The notes: generated by a model from the letters alone, not told the origin. Shown: positions 1-6,679, counted from the stretch's first letter. The stretch is 7,420 nucleotides of DNA from Bacillota bacterium (GCA_016282655.1 JAEELK010000225.1:1-7420), one strand, 5' to 3'. Program-made: numbers and translations.

Positions 1-505
1 CATCTTCTCGGTCAGCTCCATCAGCTACGATGAATATGACAACTGCTATCCCTTCCTCTTCACCCTTCCCCTGAGCGCAGGGCTCTACGTGCGCGAGAAA
101 TACCTCTTCGGGCTGCTGCTCGGCCTGAGCGGCTGGTGTGGCGCCAGCCTCATCTACCTCGCCGCGGCGCTGCTGCGCGGCCAGATGACGGACCCTGCCG
201 GGGAGTACCTCGGTCTCTTCAGCATGATCCCCATCCTTCTGCTGATCCAGGCCGTCGCCATTCCCGCGCATCTGAAGTGGGGCCCGCAGAAGCGCGGCCT
301 GGTCTTCGGGATCATCGGCGGGGTCTGCGCCGCCGGCTTCCTGATCATCCCGAAGCTTCTGGGGACAGACGCGTCCGGGATCGCGGCGCGCGCCCCGCAC
401 GTCTCCGAGGACAGCGCCTTCCTGATCTTCCTGCTGATCACGATCCTGCTCTGGATCCTCTCTTACCTCATCAGCCAGCGCATCATGCGGGCGAAGGAGT
501 TCTGA
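1..505 (+). CDS. ABC-2 type transporter permease, C-terminal part (5' end outside window)
   Basis: The reading frame is open from base 2 to a TGA at 503-505 and gives 167 residues, so the true start lies upstream. The GTG at 89 is an internal codon, because similarity to the family continues before it. The visible part starts with a cytoplasmic stretch (SISYDEYDN, then FTLPLS and YVREKYL) that resembles the start of the ABC2_membrane_5 type permeases, where a short D/E-rich loop and a 'LPxSR..YV..KYL' motif precede the membrane domain. Four hydrophobic segments follow (starting near YLFGLLLGL, SMIPILLLI, LVFGIIGGV and FLIFLLITI), and the protein ends in a basic tail, QRIMRAKEF, also typical of this family. 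It would form the membrane channel of an ATP-driven exporter whose ATPase would be encoded upstream, outside the window. The substrate cannot be told. It converges on the ech operon. Confidence 0.75.
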   Translation, partial: IFSVSSISYDEYDNCYPFLFTLPLSAGLYVREKYLFGLLLGLSGWCGASLIYLAAALLRGQMTDPAGEYLGLFSMIPILLLIQAVAIPAHLKWGPQKRGLVFGIIGGVCAAGFLIIPKLLGTDASGIAARAPHVSEDSAFLIFLLITILLWILSYLISQRIMRAKEF

Positions 506-564
506 TCCCGCGCGCCCGCGCGGCTCTTTCGGCCCCTCCCTGCTTCGCGGAAAAAGACGAAAAG

Positions 565-599
565 AACGCCCGGCCATCCCCTCGGATGCCGGGCGTTTT
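565..599. terminator. Bidirectional intrinsic terminator between converging genes
   Basis: An inverted repeat has arms 565-579 and 584-597: 9 plus 5 base pairs, a single bulged C at 574 and a 4-base CCTC loop. The outer stem is AACGCCCGG / CCGGGCGTT. On the plus strand it is followed by TTTT and a T-rich stretch (596-608). On the minus strand it is followed by the complement of an A-rich run at 551-564, which also reads as a T-rich tract. It lies between the end of the ABC-2 permease (505) and the end of echF (618), so it can stop transcripts from both sides. Confidence 0.85.
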
Positions 600-617
600 G
601 CTCTTTGTGTACTGCGC

Positions 618-1001
618 CTATTCGGCCGCGGGCGTTTCGGCCGGAGCTTCCTCCGCCGGAGGCGGCACGAAGGTGAAGGTATCCACCACCTTCGTGGTGG
701 AAGGCGGCGTATAGGTGTTCTCCATGGTCAGGCAGTGCTTGGGGCAGTAGCCCACGCAGCAGCGGCACATGATGCACTGCATGCGGGAGATGCTCCAGGT
801 CTTGCTGTTCCTGTCCACGGTGATGGCGTGGCAGGGACACTTGCGCGCGCACATGCCGCAGAAGAGGCAGTTTTCGATGTCGATCCCGATGTGCCCCTTG
901 GTCCGCTCCGTGTACTCGCGCTGGATGACCGGATACATCTTGGTGTCCGGCTTGCGGAAGAGGTTTTGGAAGAGCGTCTTGCTCAGTTTCATGACTCCCA
1001 T
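618..1001 (-). CDS. echF: Ech hydrogenase subunit EchF, two-cluster 4Fe-4S ferredoxin-like protein
   Basis: This 127-residue subunit is related to NuoI of complex I and carries electrons from ferredoxin towards EchC. Two classical 4Fe-4S motifs are visible: C45-x2-C48-x2-C51-x3-C55-P and C76-x2-C79-x2-C82-x3-C86-P. The N-terminus (TLFQNLFRKPDTKMYP, residues 9-24) matches the membrane-facing start of EchF/NuoI proteins. After the second cluster comes a Pro/Ala/Glu tail (VPPPAEEAPAETPAAE, 112-127) that is not needed for cluster binding. The start is placed at the ATG at 1001-999 because AGGTGG (complement of 1007-1012) lies 5 bases before it. A GTG at 1010 that abuts the echE stop would add three residues but has no spaced binding site. 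It is the last gene of the ech operon, 9 bases after echE, and is followed by a strong terminator. Confidence 0.92.
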   Translation of the reverse strand: MGVMKLSKTLFQNLFRKPDTKMYPVIQREYTERTKGHIGIDIENCLFCGMCARKCPCHAITVDRNSKTWSISRMQCIMCRCCVGYCPKHCLTMENTYTPPSTTKVVDTFTFVPPPAEEAPAETPAAE

Positions 1002-1010
1002 GCTTCCCAC

Positions 1011-2099
1011 CTACCTTTCCGTACAGCTGATGCAGGGATCGATGCTGAGGACGATCACCGGCACGTCGGCGAGGTCGCAGCCGCCGAGCATCTTCACCAG
1101 CGCCGGAAGGTTGGCGCAGGTGGGCGTGCGGACGCGGAAGCGCTCCAGGAACTTCGTCGCCTTGCTGCTCTTGACGTAATAGACGGCTTCGCCGCGGGGC
1201 TGCTCCACGCGGGCCAGGAAGCAGGCGTTCTCCGGCAGATTGCCCTTGACGGGCACCGCGATCTCGCCCTCCGGGATCCGCTCCACCGCCTTTTCGATGA
1301 GGTCGATGGACTGGTAGATCTCGCGCACGCGGACCTGCGTGCGGGCCCAGCAGTCCCCGGCGGTCTCCACGATGGGCTCAAAGCCCAGCTCTTGGTACTT
1401 GCCGTGGCAGGTCATGCGCATGTCGATGGCCACGCCGCTGCCGCGGGCCGTGGGGCCGACGGCGCCGAGCGCGTAGGCGTCTTCCTTGCTGAGCACGCCG
1501 ACGCCGCAGAGGCGGTTGCGCACGCTCGCGTCGTCCGCGAAGACCTGACAGATCCTGCGGATCTCCGGCTCCATGCCGCGCAGGGTCCGCACCATCTCCG
1601 CCAGGGTGTCGGCATCCATGTCGTAGAGGACGCCGCCGACTCTGCTCACGGAGAAGATGACCCGGCCGCCGGTGGTCTTTTCAAAGAGGTCCAGCACGGT
1701 CTCGCGCAGGCGCCAGCACTGCATGAACAGGCTCTCGAAGCCGAAGCTGTCCGCCAGCAGGCCCAGCCAGAGCAGATGGCTGTGGACCCTGCCGAGCTCA
1801 TGCCAGATGGTGCGCAGATACTCCGCGCGCTCGGGGACTTCGATGTTCATGAGGCCTTCCACCGCGTGGCAGTAGCCCCAGGAGTGCCCGAAGCTGCAGA
1901 TGCCGCAGATGCGCTCCGCGACGAAGACCATCTCCGGGTATTCGCGCAGCTCTACCAGCTTTTCCAGGCCGCGGTGGATGAATCCGATGGAGGGGATGGC
2001 CTCGACGACGGTCTCGTCTTCGAGCACGAGGTCCAGATGGACCGGTTCCGGCAGCACCGGATGCTGCGGGCCAAAGGGGATGACGGTTCGCTTGCCCAT
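1011..2099 (-). CDS. echE: Ech [NiFe] hydrogenase large (catalytic) subunit EchE
   Basis: This 362-residue catalytic subunit, related to NuoD of complex I, reduces protons to H2 or oxidises H2 at a NiFe centre. Both pairs of metal-binding cysteines are present: RICGIC (C65, C68, with H72 nearby in SFGHS) near the N-terminus, and DPCISCTER (C356, C359) at the C-terminus. NuoD of true complex I lacks these cysteines, so this is a hydrogenase. The N-terminal PFGPQHPVLPEP (8-19) is the usual opening of group 4 large subunits. The protein stops directly after CTER, so no C-terminal peptide is left to be removed by a maturation protease, as reported for some Ech enzymes. The ATG abuts the echD stop (TAA then ATG), and an AAGGAGAGGTGG stretch serves as ribosome site inside echD. 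Assembly would need HypA-F, which are not encoded here. Confidence 0.95.
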   Translation of the reverse strand: MGKRTVIPFGPQHPVLPEPVHLDLVLEDETVVEAIPSIGFIHRGLEKLVELREYPEMVFVAERICGICSFGHSWGYCHAVEGLMNIEVPERAEYLRTIWHELGRVHSHLLWLGLLADSFGFESLFMQCWRLRETVLDLFEKTTGGRVIFSVSRVGGVLYDMDADTLAEMVRTLRGMEPEIRRICQVFADDASVRNRLCGVGVLSKEDAYALGAVGPTARGSGVAIDMRMTCHGKYQELGFEPIVETAGDCWARTQVRVREIYQSIDLIEKAVERIPEGEIAVPVKGNLPENACFLARVEQPRGEAVYYVKSSKATKFLERFRVRTPTCANLPALVKMLGGCDLADVPVIVLSIDPCISCTER

Positions 2100-2468
2100 T
2101 TATTCCACCTCTCCTTCTGCCGCCGGCTGGGGATTCCAGGGGGTCTTCTGCGTGAGGCGGAAGAAATTCCCGCCGTAGTCCAGGACGATGTGCTTGATCT
2201 TGACGCCGAAGAGGTCTTTCATCTCGTTCTCGTAGAGGAAGGCTGGCCAGAAGACGCCGGAGACGCTCTGGATCTCCGTGTCCTTGGGACAGGTCAGGCG
2301 CAGGCACTCCGCCGTAAGATCCTTCTCGAAGGTGTAGAGCAGTTCAAAGCCCTCCGCCACGTTGGTGCAGCAGATCTGCACCAGGCGGTAGCCCTGCTCC
2401 TTCTTTTCCGTGACGCGGTCGACGAGTGCGTCCGCGCTGATGTCTGTAAAATGCTGTTCCGGGTACAT
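2100..2468 (-). CDS. echD: Ech hydrogenase subunit EchD (NuoC-like, 30 kDa-subunit family)
   Basis: This 122-residue soluble subunit belongs to the NuoC / complex I 30 kDa family and packs against the large subunit in the peripheral arm. It carries no cofactor motif. The diagnostic stretch is FLYENEMKDLFGVKI (77-91), the counterpart of the E-R-E-x-x-D-x-F-G signature of NuoC proteins, here with E80, E82, D85 and G88. It is shorter than free-standing NuoC, as usual for Ech. The start ATG shares its A with the echC stop (TAATG at 2470-2466), and GAGGAGGG lies about ten bases upstream within the end of echC, so translation is probably coupled. The tail (PQPAAEGEVE) is acidic, like the tails of its EchC and EchF neighbours but shorter. 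Confidence 0.9.
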   Translation of the reverse strand: MYPEQHFTDISADALVDRVTEKKEQGYRLVQICCTNVAEGFELLYTFEKDLTAECLRLTCPKDTEIQSVSGVFWPAFLYENEMKDLFGVKIKHIVLDYGGNFFRLTQKTPWNPQPAAEGEVE

Positions 2469-3088
2469 TATTCGGCGCCCTCCTCTCTCAGTTTCTCCTG
2501 CACGGCCGAGGCGATCTCTTCCGTGCGTTCCGCGGCGGCAGCTTCCATGGCTTCGGCAGCCTCCGCCGCCAGCTCTTCTTTGGCCTCGGAGATGGCGGCC
2601 GCGGCTTCTTCCGCGGGGTCCGGCTCCGCAGGCGCCGCTGCGGCCGCGCTCCGCGCGGGGGACGCTGTCATGGCCTTGCGCTTTTCGGCGAGGACGCCCA
2701 GCGCCGCCACGACGCCGTCGATGATGGCCTCCGGCCGCGCGGCGCAGCCGGGGATGTAGCAGTCCACGGGGATGACCTGATCCACGCCGCCCATCACGTT
2801 GTAGCAGTCCGCGAAGACGCCGCCGCTGCAGGCGCAGATGCCGACGGCCGCGACGACCTTGGGCTCCGGCATCTGTTCATAGATCTGCTTTACGACGTTC
2901 TTGTTCTGCTCGTTGACGGAGCCGGTGACCACGAAGATATCCGCGTGCTTGGGATTTCCGGTGTTGATGATCCCGAAGCGTTCCACGTCATACATGGGCG
3001 TGAGGCAGGCCAGCACTTCGATGTCGCAGCCGTTGCAGCTGCTGCCGTCATAGTGGATGATCCACGGCGATTTCGTTACGTAGCTCAT
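2468..3088 (-). CDS. echC: Ech hydrogenase small subunit EchC with Ala/Glu-rich C-terminal extension
   Basis: This is the NuoB-related small subunit that holds the proximal 4Fe-4S cluster and hands electrons to EchE. The likely ligands are C18 and C21 (SSCNGC), C85 (VGICACSGG) and C115 (YIPGCAARPEAI). The core covers about residues 1-138. The remaining ~68 residues are unusual: about 43 are Ala or Glu, with an Ala/Pro/Asp stretch (139-160) and then a long charged stretch to residue 206 that should be helical, possibly coiled coil. Ech small subunits are usually about the length of the core alone. The start is the ATG at 3088-3086, preceded at 6 bases by AAAGGAGGT. An ATG at 3133 would add 15 residues but would overlap the end of echB and has no good ribosome site. 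The gene begins 13 bases after echB and overlaps echD by one base. Confidence 0.93.
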   Translation of the reverse strand: MSYVTKSPWIIHYDGSSCNGCDIEVLACLTPMYDVERFGIINTGNPKHADIFVVTGSVNEQNKNVVKQIYEQMPEPKVVAAVGICACSGGVFADCYNVMGGVDQVIPVDCYIPGCAARPEAIIDGVVAALGVLAEKRKAMTASPARSAAAAAPAEPDPAEEAAAAISEAKEELAAEAAEAMEAAAAERTEEIASAVQEKLREEGAE

Positions 3089-3094
3089 GCTGAC

Positions 3095-3103
3095 ACCTCC
3101 TTT
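3095..3103 (-). promoter_or_regulatory. Ribosome binding site of echC, deciding its start
   Basis: The minus strand reads AAAGGAGGT, a near-perfect Shine-Dalgarno sequence, 6 bases before the ATG at 3088. It overlaps the TAA stop of echB (3104-3102). It makes the ATG at 3088 much more likely than the upstream ATG at 3133. Confidence 0.85.
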
Positions 3104-3980
3104 ACAGATAATAGAGCACGACCAGGTTGACAAAGCCCAGGATGAGGGCCAGGAACCAGGCGGACTTCAGGGCGAACTGCCACTTCATGCGGGCGGCGCT
3201 GTTGTCCACCAGCACCTCCAGAAAGTAGCAGACGATGGCGATGATGACGGCGATGAGCACGGTCCACCAGTGGCTGCCCGCGAAGAAGAGGGCGATGAAG
3301 CCGAGCAGGAAGACGTTCTCATACCAGTGAGCCACTTCCATGAGGGCCAGCGTGGAGCCGGAGAATTCCGTGCTCAGGCCCTTGACCAGCTCCTGATGGG
3401 CGTGGTGGGAGGTGCTCAGATCGAAGGGGGATTTGCGCAGCTTCATGGGCAGGATGTAGAGGAAGCCCAGGAAGACCAGCGGCAGGTAGGCGATCGGCGC
3501 GATGCCCGGCGTATGCAGGATCTCGCTCACGCTGAAGCTGCCTGCGAAGAGGTAGAAGCCGATGGCCGAGAAGAGCACCATGGGCTCGTAGGCCATCATG
3601 GAGAGCAGTTCGCGCTCCGCGCCGATCTGCGCGTAGGGAGAACCGCTGGAATAGGCCGCCAGCACCAGGAAGACCCCCGCCAGGGTGAGGGTGAAGAGCG
3701 CCAGCAGCAGATCCGCGCCGCCGAAGAAGAAGGCGCCGGTCAGCAGCATGCAGAGGAAGAAGCAGAGGACGTAGAAGTCCTGCACCTTGTTGACGGTGAT
3801 GGCCTCTTTCTCGCGCAGCTTCAGCACGTCATAGAAGGGCTGCAGCACGGGCGGGCCGACGCGGCCCTGCAGGCGCGCAGAGAATTTCCGGTCCAGGCCG
3901 GCGAGCAGGCCGCCCACGAAGGGGGCGAGCACGAGGTAGCAGATCACCATGATGACGGTGCTTAAGATCCCGTTAGACAT
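3102..3980 (-). CDS. echB: Ech hydrogenase membrane subunit EchB (NuoH-like)
   Basis: This 292-residue membrane protein is related to NuoH and HyfC. It anchors the catalytic arm and forms the link between the redox site and the ion channel. The family's first cytoplasmic loop is clear: GRVGPPVLQPFYDVLKL (39-55). A second conserved loop carries acidic residues, YAQIGAERELLSMMAYEP (116-133; E122, E124, E132). A third runs from SPFDLSTSHHAHQELVKG (184-201; D187, E197) to E205. About eight hydrophobic segments are visible, starting with residues 5-28 and ending with 272-291. The ATG at 3980 overlaps the end of echA by 8 bases; GGGAGGTG lies about ten bases upstream. The length fits the family and no damage is seen. 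Confidence 0.94.
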   Translation of the reverse strand: MSNGILSTVIMVICYLVLAPFVGGLLAGLDRKFSARLQGRVGPPVLQPFYDVLKLREKEAITVNKVQDFYVLCFFLCMLLTGAFFFGGADLLLALFTLTLAGVFLVLAAYSSGSPYAQIGAERELLSMMAYEPMVLFSAIGFYLFAGSFSVSEILHTPGIAPIAYLPLVFLGFLYILPMKLRKSPFDLSTSHHAHQELVKGLSTEFSGSTLALMEVAHWYENVFLLGFIALFFAGSHWWTVLIAVIIAIVCYFLEVLVDNSAARMKWQFALKSAWFLALILGFVNLVVLYYL

Positions 3981-5883
3981 AAGCGATCACACCTCCCAAC
4001 ACGAGGGACAGGGCCCAGACGATGACGATGCAGCAGAGGATGACGCCGGCCAGGCACATCCGCTTCTCTCCGAAGAAGCCTTCCATGTACCAGTTGCGCA
4101 GGCTCGCCGCGGCGGGCTGCTGCATGGCGTTCGTGAAGTGGACGTTGTCGCCCTGGTTGCTGCCGGAGAGATAGATGGGCACGATGCGCTTCTTCGTCTT
4201 GCCGAGGAAGAGCAGCGGCATCAGGATGAGCGCGGCGACCATGATGACCAGGATCAGCATGGTGGGACGGCTCAGCGCCAGCGCGCCGACGCTGTCATAG
4301 GTCTCCTGCAGGAAGGGGACCACCAGCTGCGAGGAGACGATCGGGAAGCCCAGGCAGAGCAGGAGCACCAGCCCGACCAGGCTGCCCAGCACCCGCAGTT
4401 CTCCGGCGGGAACGCCGGATTCCTCGCTCTCGGCGCCGGAGGCGATGGCGATGATCTTGCCGAGCCACTTGCTCCAGAAGAAGAGCGTTACGGCGGAGCC
4501 GAAGACGATGAAGAACATCATCAGCGGCGTGCCGCAGTCCACGAAGGCCTTCAGGGCCGCCCACTTGGAGACGAGCATGCCGAAGGGCGCCAGGAACATG
4601 GCGCAGATGCCGACGGCCATGAATCTGGCCAGTCTCGGGAATTTGCTGAACAGGCCGTCCATGTCTTCGATGTCGCGGCTGCCGATCTGATGCTCGGCGG
4701 TGCCGACGCAGAGGAAGAGCAGGGACTTGGCCAGCGCGTGGAACATGAGCAGCAGGATGCCCGCCCAGACGGCCTCGGGGGAACCGATGCCGCCGCAGGC
4801 GACGATCAGGCCCAGGTTCGCCACGGTGGAATATGCCAGCACGCGCTTGGCGTTGCTCTGCGAGATGGCCGCGCAGGAGGCGAGCAGGAAGGTGATGCCG
4901 CCCACCAGCATGGCGAGCATGCCGGCCAGATTGCCCCAGCCCATGGTGGGCGCGAGGCGGAGGATCAGGAAGACGCCGGCCTTGACCATGGTGGAGGAGT
5001 GCAGCAGCGCCGAGGTCGGCGTGGGCGCGACCATAGCGCCCAGCAGCCAGCTGGAGAAGGGCATCTGCGCCGCCTTGGTGATGCCGGCGAAGACCAGGAG
5101 CACGGAGACCATGGTGATGTCGTAGCCTCTGGCGCCGTAGAAAATGAAGAGATCCAGATCCAGCGTCTGATAGAAGATGGCGGCGAGGATGAGAGCAAGA
5201 TTGAAGGCAAGGCCGCCCAGCATGTTCATATGCAGCGCGCGGAAGGAATTCCGGACCGCCTCATCCGTCTTGGTGAAGCCGATCAGGAAGAAGGAGCAGA
5301 GCGTCGTGACTTCCCAGAAGAAGAAGAGCCAGGCAAGATTGTTGGAAGTGACGAGCCCGAACATCGCGGAGAGGAAGAGGAACATGAGGAAGAAGAACCA
5401 CGGCCTTCTGTCCGCACCCTCCTGGTGCTTTTGGAAATCCTTCATGTAGCTCAGCGCGTAGACGCAGATCAGGCTGCCTACGATGCCGATGATCAGCACC
5501 ATGACCAGGGAGAGCCGGTCGATGCAGAGGTTGTTGTACACCTCTATGCCGTGCGCGAGGCTCAGGTCGAACCAAAGGATCAGCGGCAGCTGGATCACTG
5601 CCATGACGCAGGCGGGGAGCTTTCTGTACTTGATGCCCAGCACGAAGATGAGCACGTCCATGAGCGCTTCCAGCACGAGCATCAGATAGTTGACGAATGG
5701 GCTCTGCGCCGGGAAGTAAACGCTTCCGGCATTGAAGAACCGCACTGCCGTGACGATCGACAGGGCCGCGATCACCAGCGCGCCGATGCGCACCAGCCAG
5801 TCCCTGGCGCCGTCGTCTTTCACAAAGAGCAGCAGCAGCGCGGCCGCCAATGGAAAGAGGATCAGTAAGAGAATCAGTATCAA
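3973..5883 (-). CDS. echA: Ech hydrogenase ion-translocating membrane subunit EchA (NuoL/Mrp antiporter-like)
   Basis: This 636-residue, highly hydrophobic protein belongs to the NuoL/MrpA proton-translocating family and is the ion pump of the complex. Key residues of the family are seen: E191 in WLFFFWEVTTLCSFFLIGF, K270 in ITKAAQMPFSSWL, H295 and K301 in LLHSSTMVKAGVF, K347 in NAKRVLAYSTVANLGLI, and H382/K386 in MFHALAKSLLF. Hydrophobic segments run from residue 1 to about 629. After residue 560 a polar loop, ending in LRNWYMEGFFGEK (595-607), precedes the last helix, similar to EchA/HyfB-type proteins. The start is a TTG at 5883-5881, chosen because AAGGAGG lies 8 bases before it and the protein begins directly with its first membrane helix; no ATG is close by. 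It is the first gene of the operon. Whether it moves H+ or Na+ cannot be read from the sequence. Confidence 0.93.
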   Translation of the reverse strand: MILILLLILFPLAAALLLLFVKDDGARDWLVRIGALVIAALSIVTAVRFFNAGSVYFPAQSPFVNYLMLVLEALMDVLIFVLGIKYRKLPACVMAVIQLPLILWFDLSLAHGIEVYNNLCIDRLSLVMVLIIGIVGSLICVYALSYMKDFQKHQEGADRRPWFFFLMFLFLSAMFGLVTSNNLAWLFFFWEVTTLCSFFLIGFTKTDEAVRNSFRALHMNMLGGLAFNLALILAAIFYQTLDLDLFIFYGARGYDITMVSVLLVFAGITKAAQMPFSSWLLGAMVAPTPTSALLHSSTMVKAGVFLILRLAPTMGWGNLAGMLAMLVGGITFLLASCAAISQSNAKRVLAYSTVANLGLIVACGGIGSPEAVWAGILLLMFHALAKSLLFLCVGTAEHQIGSRDIEDMDGLFSKFPRLARFMAVGICAMFLAPFGMLVSKWAALKAFVDCGTPLMMFFIVFGSAVTLFFWSKWLGKIIAIASGAESEESGVPAGELRVLGSLVGLVLLLCLGFPIVSSQLVVPFLQETYDSVGALALSRPTMLILVIMVAALILMPLLFLGKTKKRIVPIYLSGSNQGDNVHFTNAMQQPAAASLRNWYMEGFFGEKRMCLAGVILCCIVIVWALSLVLGGVIAYV

Positions 5884-5891
5884 GACGCTTG

Positions 5892-5898
5892 CCTCCTT
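5892..5898 (-). promoter_or_regulatory. Ribosome binding site of echA, supporting a TTG start
   Basis: The minus strand reads AAGGAGG, followed by 8 bases and then TTG ATA CTG. The spacing is ideal and there is no ATG or GTG in frame nearby, so TTG is the likely initiation codon of the first ech gene. Confidence 0.8.
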
Positions 5899-5922
5899 AA
5901 TCGAATGAACTGACAGTCTTAC

Positions 5923-5948
5923 AGAACATTCTTCTTATAGAATATTCT
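5923..5948. repeat. Two 10-base palindromes in the ech leader (possible operator or RNA hairpin)
   Basis: AGAATATTCT at 5939-5948 is a perfect palindrome. A near copy (plus strand AGAACATTCT, 5923-5932) follows with a start-to-start distance of 16 bases. As RNA the two copies can pair with each other over 10 bases with one G-U pair and a 6-base loop. As DNA they could be two half-sites for a dimeric regulator. They lie roughly +6 to +31 from the predicted transcription start. No known operator consensus was recognised. Confidence 0.5.
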
Positions 5949-5960
5949 GATAATTGGTTT

Positions 5961-5989
5961 ATTATACCTGTTGCCGCCGTTTTTTACAA
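5961..5989 (-). promoter_or_regulatory. Predicted sigma-70/sigma-A promoter of the ech operon
   Basis: On the minus strand a perfect TATAAT -10 box (complement of 5961-5966) lies 17 bases after TTGTAA (complement of 5984-5989), which matches four of six bases of the TTGACA -35 box. The predicted start of transcription is near 5954, giving a leader of about 70 bases before the echA TTG codon. It lies after the recR terminator, so the ech genes probably form their own transcription unit. Confidence 0.75.
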
Positions 5990-6025
5990 GGCATTTCAGG
6001 ACTATATCGCTTTTATCTATGATAG

Positions 6026-6053
6026 AAAAAGACCCGCCGACAGACAGGTCTTT
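6026..6053 (-). terminator. Intrinsic terminator after recR
   Basis: On the minus strand an 11-base-pair stem (AAAGACCTGTC with GGCGGGTCTTT, including two G-T pairs) closes a 4-base TGTC loop and is followed by further T bases (the A run at 6026-6030 on the plus strand). It lies 23 bases after the recR stop and before the ech promoter, so it separates dnaX-ybaB-recR from the hydrogenase operon. Confidence 0.8.
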
Positions 6054-6076
6054 CCTTCGGTCCCGTTCCGCGCTTT

Positions 6077-6676
6077 TTACAGCTCGCGGCGGCCTTCCAT
6101 GGCTTTGGAGAGCGTCACTTCGTCCGTGTATTCCAGATCTCCGCCCACGGGGATGCCGTGCGCGATGCGGCTCACGCGGATGCCGGCCGGCTTGATGAGC
6201 CGGGCGATGTACATGGCCGTGGCCTCTCCCTCGATGTTGGGATTCGTGGCGAGGATGACTTCCCGGATGTCGTTCTCCTGCAGGCGCTGCAGCAAAGACT
6301 TCAGGTTGATGTCCTCCGGGCCGATGCCGTCCATGGGCGAGATGGCGCCGTTGAGCACGTGGTACAGACCGCGGTATTCGCGGATCTTCTCCATGGCCGT
6401 CACGTCGCGCGGGCTCTCCACCACGCAGACCGTGCTGCGGTCGCGGCTCATGTCGCTGCAGATGGCGCAGGGGTCCACGTCCGTCAGATTGCCGCAGACC
6501 GAGCAGTATTTCATGCTCCTGCGCGCCTCCACGATGGCCGCGGCGATGGCCTCCGCCTCCCCTTCCTCCATGGCGAGCAGGTGAAAGGCCAGGCGCTGCG
6601 CGCTCTTGCCGCCGATGCCGGGCAGTTTGGAGAGCTGCTCTATGAGCTCTCCCAGGGGTCTCGCGTAATACTTCAT
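6077..6676 (-). CDS. recR: Recombination mediator protein RecR
   Basis: RecR acts with RecO (and RecF) to load RecA onto single-stranded DNA covered by SSB during gap repair. At 199 residues it has the usual length and all expected parts in order. There is a helix-hairpin-helix ([17 protein letters not shown], 18-34). A four-cysteine zinc finger follows (C58-x2-C61, C70-x2-C73). A Toprim domain starts near residue 81 ([10 protein letters not shown] with E87; [15 protein letters not shown], 143-157). The C-terminal part carries the conserved [16 protein letters not shown] (174-189). The ATG at 6676 begins 3 bases after the ybaB stop. No clear ribosome site precedes it, so translation is probably coupled to ybaB. 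The start fits the family, which opens with a short stretch before the first helix. Confidence 0.97.
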   Translation of the reverse strand: MKYYARPLGELIEQLSKLPGIGGKSAQRLAFHLLAMEEGEAEAIAAAIVEARRSMKYCSVCGNLTDVDPCAICSDMSRDRSTVCVVESPRDVTAMEKIREYRGLYHVLNGAISPMDGIGPEDINLKSLLQRLQENDIREVILATNPNIEGEATAMYIARLIKPAGIRVSRIAHGIPVGGDLEYTDEVTLSKAMEGRREL

Positions 6677-6679
6677 AGA

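Noticed and set aside
508..523. A 6-base-pair GC hairpin right after the ABC-2 permease stop codon.
   Set aside because: The stem is short, made only of CG repeats, and lacks a T-run. The stronger terminator at 565-599 explains the end of transcription.
735..2759. A 674-codon plus-strand open frame opposite echC, echD, echE and echF.
   Set aside because: It lies wholly antisense to four well-supported genes, is rich in His, Asp, Ala, Gln and Glu as expected from the reverse complement of GC-rich codons, and shows no domain or ribosome site.
3087..3965. A 292-codon plus-strand open frame opposite echB.
   Set aside because: It is antisense to echB, with the same Gln/Glu/His/Asp-rich shadow composition and no motifs.
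3949..5868. A 639-codon plus-strand open frame opposite echA.
   Set aside because: It mirrors echA almost exactly. Its extreme content of Asp, Glu, Gln, His and Gly is the antisense image of a membrane protein's Leu/Ile/Val-rich codons. No family is recognisable.
618..5883. Possibility that the minus-strand operon is a partial complex I (nuo) or a formate hydrogenlyase.
   Set aside because: EchE keeps both NiFe cysteine pairs, which complex I NuoD lacks. Only one NuoL-like subunit and no formate dehydrogenase are encoded, and the gene order is exactly echABCDEF.
6016..6026. A small palindrome (TCTATGATAGA) between the recR terminator and the ech promoter.
   Set aside because: It is only 5 bases per arm, in AT-rich DNA, about 27 bases upstream of the -35 box; it could easily be chance.
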